9,905 nucleotides of DNA from Deltaproteobacteria bacterium. GTDB taxonomy: Bacteria; Desulfobacterota; UBA8473. Positions 5,951 through 9,905 of this stretch are shown here, one piece after another. The position numbers were made by a program, and so were the translations under genes. Each line of letters starts with the position of its first letter. Within the stretch, counting starts at the first letter, position 1. The notes below the pieces were generated by a model. That model did not search any database. It worked only from the letters and a program-made list of their open reading frames with translations, and was not told the DNA's origin. The stretch is from positions 1-9,905 of the forward strand of contig DAOWME010000099.1 in NCBI GenBank assembly GCA_030643245.1. The letters run 5' to 3'.

Positions 5951-6265
5951 ATGCCCACATATGACCCTGATGCACAGGAGGGAGTAATTTCCGAGACCCG
6001 GGACGAGGTCCGAGAACCTTCCATGTACAAGGTGTTTATCCACAACGATGACTACACCACAATGGAGTTTGTTGTGGAAATCCTCATGCGGATCTTCAAC
6101 AGATCGATGGAAGATGCAACGCTCACTATGCTGAAGGTCCACAGGGAAGGGGCTGGACTTTGCGGCGTCTACACCCATGAGGTAGCAGAAACCAAGGTGG
6201 GGGCCGTCCACGCTGTAGCCAGGGACAGAGGTTTTCCACTAAAATGTACCATGGAGAAGGATTGA
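5951..6265 (+). CDS. clpS: ClpS, N-degron adaptor of the ClpAP protease
   Basis: This 104-residue protein is close to the 106 residues of E. coli ClpS and aligns along the whole folded domain. It captures proteins with N-terminal Leu, Phe, Tyr or Trp and hands them to ClpA. The pocket residues are all present: Asn32, Asp33 and Asp34 in HNDDYT, the gatekeeper Met38, and His64 in KVHREG, matching E. coli Asn34, Asp35, Asp36, Met40 and His66. The flexible N-terminal tail (residues 1-24), needed for delivery, is present and acidic. The ATG at 5951 has GGAGAA (5939-5944) 6 nt upstream. The stop is 3 bp before the clpA start, and the clpA ribosome site GGAGAAGG lies inside the clpS 3' end, so the two are translationally linked. 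Function is well supported. Confidence 0.97.
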   Translation: MPTYDPDAQEGVISETRDEVREPSMYKVFIHNDDYTTMEFVVEILMRIFNRSMEDATLTMLKVHREGAGLCGVYTHEVAETKVGAVHAVARDRGFPLKCTMEKD

Positions 6266-6268
6266 CCC

Positions 6269-8506
6269 ATGATCAGCAAGGAATTGAAGGCAGCACTAGG
6301 TTTTGCAGTGAGAGAGGCCCAAAAAAGGCGCCATGAATATGTGTGTGTGGAGCATCTGCTCCTTGCCATACTTTACGATCCCACTGGCGCAGAAATTATT
6401 GAAGGCTGCGGGGGGGATATTGAGAATCTTAATGATGCCCTTGATAATTTCCTGGATAAAAATATGGAGGGTGTCCCTGAAGGGAGTGAATACGTGCTCC
6501 AACAGACAATAGGTCTCCAGAGAGTGATCCAGCGAGCAGTTAATCATGTACATTCCGCTGAAAACCATCACGTTACTGTTGGTGATGTATTGGCGTTCAT
6601 CTTTCAGGAAGAGGACTCTTATGCTGCATATTTTCTTAGTGAAGAGGGTATTACGCGTCTTGGTGTCTTGACCTACATTTCCCATGCCACTTCCGATGCC
6701 CTTTTTAACGGGGTTGAGGGAGGGTTTGTGAAGACACGCAAGGGAGGGGAAAAGCAAAAAAGAAACCCTCTTGAGGTCTTTACCGTTGACCTGGTGGAGC
6801 GTGCTATACAGGGAAAGATAGACCCGCTTATCGGACGTGAAGTTGAACTTGAGCGGACCATACAGGTCCTCTGCCGAAGGCGCAAGAACAACCCTATCTA
6901 TGTGGGAGATCCAGGTGTCGGGAAAACCGCAATGGCGGAAGGACTTGCTATAAGGATAAGAGATGGAGCCGTCCCGGACATACTTAAGGATGTCCGTATA
7001 TACTTGCTTGATCTCGGGGCTCTCTTGGCCGGGACCAAATTTCGAGGCGACTTTGAGCAGCGTCTAAAGGGGGTTCTTGCCGCACTCAAAGAGAAAGAGA
7101 ATGCCATTCTGTTCATTGATGAAATCCACACGATTGTCGGGGCAGGGGCCACCAGCGGTGGGTCAATGGACGCATCGAATATCCTGAAACCGGTTCTTGC
7201 AACAGGTGATCTTCGGTGCATCGGTTCAACCACGTATGAAGAGTACAAGAACCACTTTGAAAAGGATCGTGCCCTGTCCCGCCGTTTTGAGAAGGTCGAG
7301 GTTGCAGAGCCCACTGTTGCAGAGACCTTTAAGATATTAAAAGGCTTGAAATCCGTTTACGAGGAACACCACGGTATTGTTTACGCGGATCAGGCCCTTA
7401 AGGCCGCCGCTGAATTATCTGCCAAGCATATCAATGACCGTTATCTCCCGGACAAGGCCATAGACGTTATAGACGAAGCCGGGGCATTTATAAGACTCTC
7501 CGGTTCCTCCAGCAGAAAGAAGATTCACCCCTTGGACATTGAGAAAATTGTAGCCAAGATGGCTAGGATACCCTCAAGGAGTGTCTCAATGTCTGATAAA
7601 ATTAAATTGGAGACCTTTGAGGAAAGGCTGAAGCACGTGGTGTTCGGGCAGGACGCTGCGATAGAATCGCTTGCTACTTCCATAAAGCGATCCCGTGCCG
7701 GCCTTGCCACACCCGATCACCCCATAGGATCTTTTTTATTTACGGGTCCGACCGGTGTTGGAAAGACCGAGGTGGCAAGACAGGTTTCGGCAATCATGGG
7801 TGTTCAGTTCTTGCGTTTTGATATGAGTGAATACATGGAAAAGCACGCTGTAGCTCGCTTGATAGGAGCACCTCCCGGCTATGTGGGCTTTGAACAGGGC
7901 GGCCTCCTAACGGACGGCATACGAAAATACCCATACAGCGTGCTTCTTTTCGATGAAATAGAGAAGGCCCACGTTGACTTGTTCAATATCCTGCTCCAGG
8001 TTCTTGATCACGCAACCCTCACAGACAACAATGGCAAAAAGGCTGATTTCAGAAATGTCATAATTATTATGACTTCTAATGTCGGGTCAAGGGAGATGAG
8101 CACACAGGTAATCGGATTTGGGGATGCTCAATATGACACAGAGAAAAAGGGCAAGACAGCTGTTGAAAAGTTTTTCAGCCCGGAATTCAGAAACCGGCTC
8201 GATGCCATAATTAATTTCAATGCCTTAACCGTGGAAATTATGGAAAAGATAGTGGACAAGTTTGTTGTTGAGCTTAATCAGCAGATGATTGCCAAAAAGG
8301 TCTCTCTCGATCTATATCCCGAAGCGCGAAGATGGCTGGCAAAAGAGGGATATGACCCACGGTATGGGGCAAGACCCCTGGTCAGACTGTTACAGAAGCA
8401 GATCAAGGATGTTCTGGCAGATCAGATTCTCTTTGGGGAACTTGAAAAGGGAGGGAAGGTTTTGGTTGGCGTAGAACGGGACAAGTTGACGTTTGATTAC
8501 AGTTGA
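6269..8506 (+). CDS. clpA: ClpA, ATPase unfoldase subunit of ClpAP
   Basis: A 745-residue double-AAA+ unfoldase of the Hsp100 family, of normal ClpA length. The N domain (about 1-145) docks ClpS. D1 has Walker A GDPGVGKT (213-220) and Walker B with Asp284-Glu285. D2 has Walker A GPTGVGKT (493-500) and Walker B LLFDEIEKAH with Asp562-Glu563. There is no long ClpB/ClpC-type coiled-coil middle domain between D1 and D2. An Ile-Gly-Phe loop (615-617) is the ClpP-docking tripeptide, which distinguishes it from ClpB. It unfolds substrates and threads them into ClpP; no clpP is in the window. The ATG at 6269 has GGAGAAGG 8 nt upstream. The 3' end is 20 bp before the preferred aat start. Nothing is missing or broken. 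Confidence 0.97.
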   Translation: MISKELKAALGFAVREAQKRRHEYVCVEHLLLAILYDPTGAEIIEGCGGDIENLNDALDNFLDKNMEGVPEGSEYVLQQTIGLQRVIQRAVNHVHSAENHHVTVGDVLAFIFQEEDSYAAYFLSEEGITRLGVLTYISHATSDALFNGVEGGFVKTRKGGEKQKRNPLEVFTVDLVERAIQGKIDPLIGREVELERTIQVLCRRRKNNPIYVGDPGVGKTAMAEGLAIRIRDGAVPDILKDVRIYLLDLGALLAGTKFRGDFEQRLKGVLAALKEKENAILFIDEIHTIVGAGATSGGSMDASNILKPVLATGDLRCIGSTTYEEYKNHFEKDRALSRRFEKVEVAEPTVAETFKILKGLKSVYEEHHGIVYADQALKAAAELSAKHINDRYLPDKAIDVIDEAGAFIRLSGSSSRKKIHPLDIEKIVAKMARIPSRSVSMSDKIKLETFEERLKHVVFGQDAAIESLATSIKRSRAGLATPDHPIGSFLFTGPTGVGKTEVARQVSAIMGVQFLRFDMSEYMEKHAVARLIGAPPGYVGFEQGGLLTDGIRKYPYSVLLFDEIEKAHVDLFNILLQVLDHATLTDNNGKKADFRNVIIIMTSNVGSREMSTQVIGFGDAQYDTEKKGKTAVEKFFSPEFRNRLDAIINFNALTVEIMEKIVDKFVVELNQQMIAKKVSLDLYPEARRWLAKEGYDPRYGARPLVRLLQKQIKDVLADQILFGELEKGGKVLVGVERDKLTFDYS

Positions 8507-8526
8507 GACTGGGTAAAATCGATTCC

Positions 8527-9252
8527 ATGACCGTCTTTCTTTTGTCCGATGAAATAGCATTTCCCCCGCCCCACCTTGCCTCAAGGGACGGCCTGCTGGC
8601 AGTAGGCGGTGATCTGAGCGAAAGGCGTCTTTTGCTGGCATACCGCATGGGCATATTCCCGTGGTTCTCAGATGGAGAACCCATCATGTGGTGGTCGCCC
8701 GATCCACGTCTTGTACTATACCCCAGTGAGGTCAGGGTTTCAAAGAGCCTGAAAAAGGTAATAAGGAGAGGCGTCTTCCGTGTGACCATGGACGTGGCTT
8801 TTCTTCAGGTGATAACTGCCTGCGCACTATGTCCACGGCAAAATGGTGAGGGAAGCTGGATCGTTGACAGTATGATAAGGGCTTACAGCAAACTGCACGA
8901 ATTAGGGTTTGCTCATTCGGTGGAGGCATGGCACGAAGGGAAGCTGGCAGGTGGATTATACGGCGTGTCCATAGGGAGATGTTTTTTTGGGGAATCAATG
9001 TTTACATGCGTAAGCAATGCCTCGAAGGTGGCCTTTGTCGCCCTTGTAAACCATCTCCAAGAGTTATCTTTTGATATGATAGACTGTCAGGTTACGACAG
9101 ACCATTTGATTCGGTTCGGGGCAAAGGAAATACCAAGAGATACTTTCTTAGAACAGATTGAAAAATCCCTCAGCACACCGACCATGAGAGGGAAGTGGAT
9201 GTTTACCCCATCATGCTCTTATAAGGATACACCGGCCACGTCCCTAAACTAA
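8527..9252 (+). CDS. aat: Leucyl/phenylalanyl-tRNA-protein transferase
   Basis: Aat transfers Leu or Phe from aminoacyl-tRNA to proteins with N-terminal Arg or Lys, converting them into ClpS substrates. The 241-residue product shows the family landmarks GLLAVGGDL, YRMGIFPWF, WWSPDPR, SWI, HSVEAW, GGLYGV, FFGESMF, NASK and IDCQV. The catalytic Asp186 and Gln188 fall on exactly the E. coli numbers if translation starts at ATG 8527, and the N-terminus then aligns with E. coli before IAFP. A TTG at 8503, overlapping the clpA stop, would add 8 residues but lacks a ribosome site. For the ATG the only upstream match is a weak GGG about 13 nt away, so translation may depend on coupling to clpA. Placement directly after clpA puts the modifying enzyme and the reader-degrader in one transcript. 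Confidence 0.95.
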   Translation: MTVFLLSDEIAFPPPHLASRDGLLAVGGDLSERRLLLAYRMGIFPWFSDGEPIMWWSPDPRLVLYPSEVRVSKSLKKVIRRGVFRVTMDVAFLQVITACALCPRQNGEGSWIVDSMIRAYSKLHELGFAHSVEAWHEGKLAGGLYGVSIGRCFFGESMFTCVSNASKVAFVALVNHLQELSFDMIDCQVTTDHLIRFGAKEIPRDTFLEQIEKSLSTPTMRGKWMFTPSCSYKDTPATSLN

Positions 9253-9260
9253 AAAAGATA

Positions 9261-9293
9261 CCCTCACATTACTTGACGAACCCTGTGTGAGGG
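9261..9293. other. 8-bp hairpin between aat and the HIT gene
   Basis: CCCTCACA (9261-9268) pairs perfectly with TGTGAGGG (9286-9293) around a 17-nt loop. An A-run (9251-9256) precedes it, so the minus-strand reading gives stem then TATCTTTTTT, which looks like a terminator for minus-strand transcription. In the gene direction there is no T-run, so read-through from aat into the HIT gene is likely. Confidence 0.45.
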
Positions 9294-9332
9294 AGACAAC
9301 TATTAAACATTCAAGAAGGAGCTGGATCTGAC

Positions 9333-9668
9333 ATGGAAGAAGATTGTCTTTTTTGCAAGATTGTAAATGGAGAAATCTCGAGTGATTTTTTATATGAGAA
9401 TGATACTTTGGTTGTATTCAGGGACATCAACCCAAAGGCCCCGGTTCATCTTCTGATTGTTCCCAAGAAGCATATCAGAAGCATCAATGATTTAACAAAA
9501 GACGATGAAAAGATCGTGTCCGAAATAATAATGGTTGCCAAAGACATGGCAAAGAAAGAGTCGGTTTCGGAATCCGGTTATAAACTTTTTTTTAACGTGG
9601 AAAGGGGCGGCGGGCAGATAATCTTTCACCTGCACCTGCACCTCATGGGCGGATGGCATCAAGCTTAG
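9333..9668 (+). CDS. HIT-family (HinT-like) nucleotide phosphoramidase
   Basis: A 111-residue histidine-triad protein. The nucleotide-binding motif HLHLHL has His99, His101 and His103, preceded by GGGQIIF and Asn88 of FFNVERG. The N-terminal CLFCKI pair (Cys5, Cys8) is common in bacterial HinT homologues and may bind zinc. The family hydrolyses purine nucleoside phosphoramidates and acyl-adenylates, usually as a homodimer in the cytosol. The ATG at 9333 has AAGGAG ending 11 nt upstream. It follows aat by 80 bp and may be co-transcribed. The C-terminus ends GGWHQA, where relatives often continue for a few more residues (a WPPG-type tail). The stop TAG uses the first two bases of the repeat starting at 9667, so an insertion may have trimmed the end. 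The catalytic core is complete. Confidence 0.93.
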   Translation: MEEDCLFCKIVNGEISSDFLYENDTLVVFRDINPKAPVHLLIVPKKHIRSINDLTKDDEKIVSEIIMVAKDMAKKESVSESGYKLFFNVERGGGQIIFHLHLHLMGGWHQA

Positions 9669-9767
9669 GGGCGAGGCCGAAATAACTTCCCCATTTGTAC
9701 ATCTCATCTTCATGCCATCTTTGCCCGATCTTCAAACACAAAATCCTCGAAATAGGTAAGACTATTC
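9667..9767 (+). repeat. Left part of second copy of the 183-bp element, interrupted
   Basis: It is identical to 5536-5636 at 94 of 101 positions without gaps. The match stops at CTATTC (9767), exactly where the GGCATCC end of another element begins, so this copy looks interrupted by a later insertion. Its first bases provide AG of the TAG stop codon of the HIT gene. The right part, if it survives, must lie beyond the window. Confidence 0.7.
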
Positions 9768-9905
9768 GGCATCCTTCATAAAAGCTATAAAGTAGTTTAC
9801 ACTTTCGAATAAAAAAACGGTCTCGGCACAGATTCAACGGTGGTTAAATTTTAATCTGTGCAGCTGTTTGAGCATTTTAGTGAGCGTTAAGAAAGAACAG
9901 GGGGA
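9768..9905 (+). mobile_element. Left end of a GGCATCC element, nested; right end outside window
   Basis: The first 62 bp (9768-9829) match the element at 2520-2581 with 3 mismatches, including the GGCATCCTTCATA end, GTTTACACTTT and the A-run. After CGGCAC the sequence diverges and no inverted right end appears by 9905. A perfect 9-bp hairpin, GCACAGATT (9826-9834) with AATCTGTGC (9853-9861), lies at the divergence point. It may be the end of a longer parent element, a recombinant, or a copy with an internal replacement. The last bases (AGGGGGA at 9899-9905) could be a ribosome site for a gene outside the window, but that is speculative. Confidence 0.5.

Noticed and set aside
5766..5987. Plus-strand open frame of 73 codons before clpS
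   Set aside because: It contains the predicted clpS promoter and runs out of frame into clpS; no family resemblance.
8503..8526. TTG start for aat overlapping the clpA stop codon
   Set aside because: The ATG at 8527 aligns with the family N-terminus and gives Asp186/Gln188 numbering identical to E. coli; the TTG has no ribosome site.
9492..9837. Minus-strand open frames across the HIT gene end and the repeats
   Set aside because: They overlap a well-supported plus-strand gene and read through two repeat families; no ribosome site or protein family is evident.
1..9905. CRISPR array, tRNA or rRNA genes
   Set aside because: No regularly spaced short repeats and no tRNA cloverleaf or rRNA core sequence was recognised; the repeats found are irregular, inverted-ended elements.

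Overview
The window reads as chromosomal DNA of moderate G+C from a Gram-negative anaerobe. A Desulfobacterota-like (deltaproteobacterial) host is my best guess. The reasons are a split coenzyme-B12 acyl-CoA mutase, a clpS-clpA-aat cluster, and intergenic spaces packed with short inverted-repeat elements. The assignment is an inference, because no rRNA or other marker gene is present.

Left block, minus strand (about 1-5384). Reading in the direction of transcription there are two adjacent family-GT4-type glycosyltransferases (5384 to 2837, 7 bp apart, probably one transcript). They are followed by a repeat-filled gap that contains a small mobile element (2520-2632) carrying a likely intrinsic terminator. 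Next comes the large subunit of a B12-dependent acyl-CoA mutase (2472 to 808), a 148-bp intercistronic repeat, and the separate B12-binding subunit (659 to 252). The mutase keeps the fold and the cobalamin-binding motif. However, the positions equivalent to Tyr89, Arg207, His244, Gln330 and Asn366 of methylmalonyl-CoA mutase read Val, Gly, Asp, His and Cys, so methylmalonyl-CoA is unlikely to be its substrate. This is the most interesting protein in the window.

Middle (5385-5950). This is a divergent intergenic region of about 570 bp. It holds two short palindromes, a 183-bp element with 22-bp inverted ends, and a good sigma70-like promoter facing clpS.

Right block, plus strand (5951-9668). 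clpS, clpA and aat form a tight operon for the bacterial N-degron pathway. Aat adds Leu or Phe to N-terminal Arg or Lys, ClpS delivers such substrates, and ClpA unfolds them for ClpP, which is not in this window. A HIT-family nucleotide-binding protein follows. Its stop codon is formed at the edge of a second copy of the 183-bp element family.

Right edge (9667-9905). The second element copy is interrupted by a third copy of the small mobile element. That copy matches only over its left 62 bp and then diverges, so it may be the left end of a longer, possibly autonomous, parent element continuing outside the window. No rRNA, tRNA, CRISPR array or recognisable transposase gene is visible.
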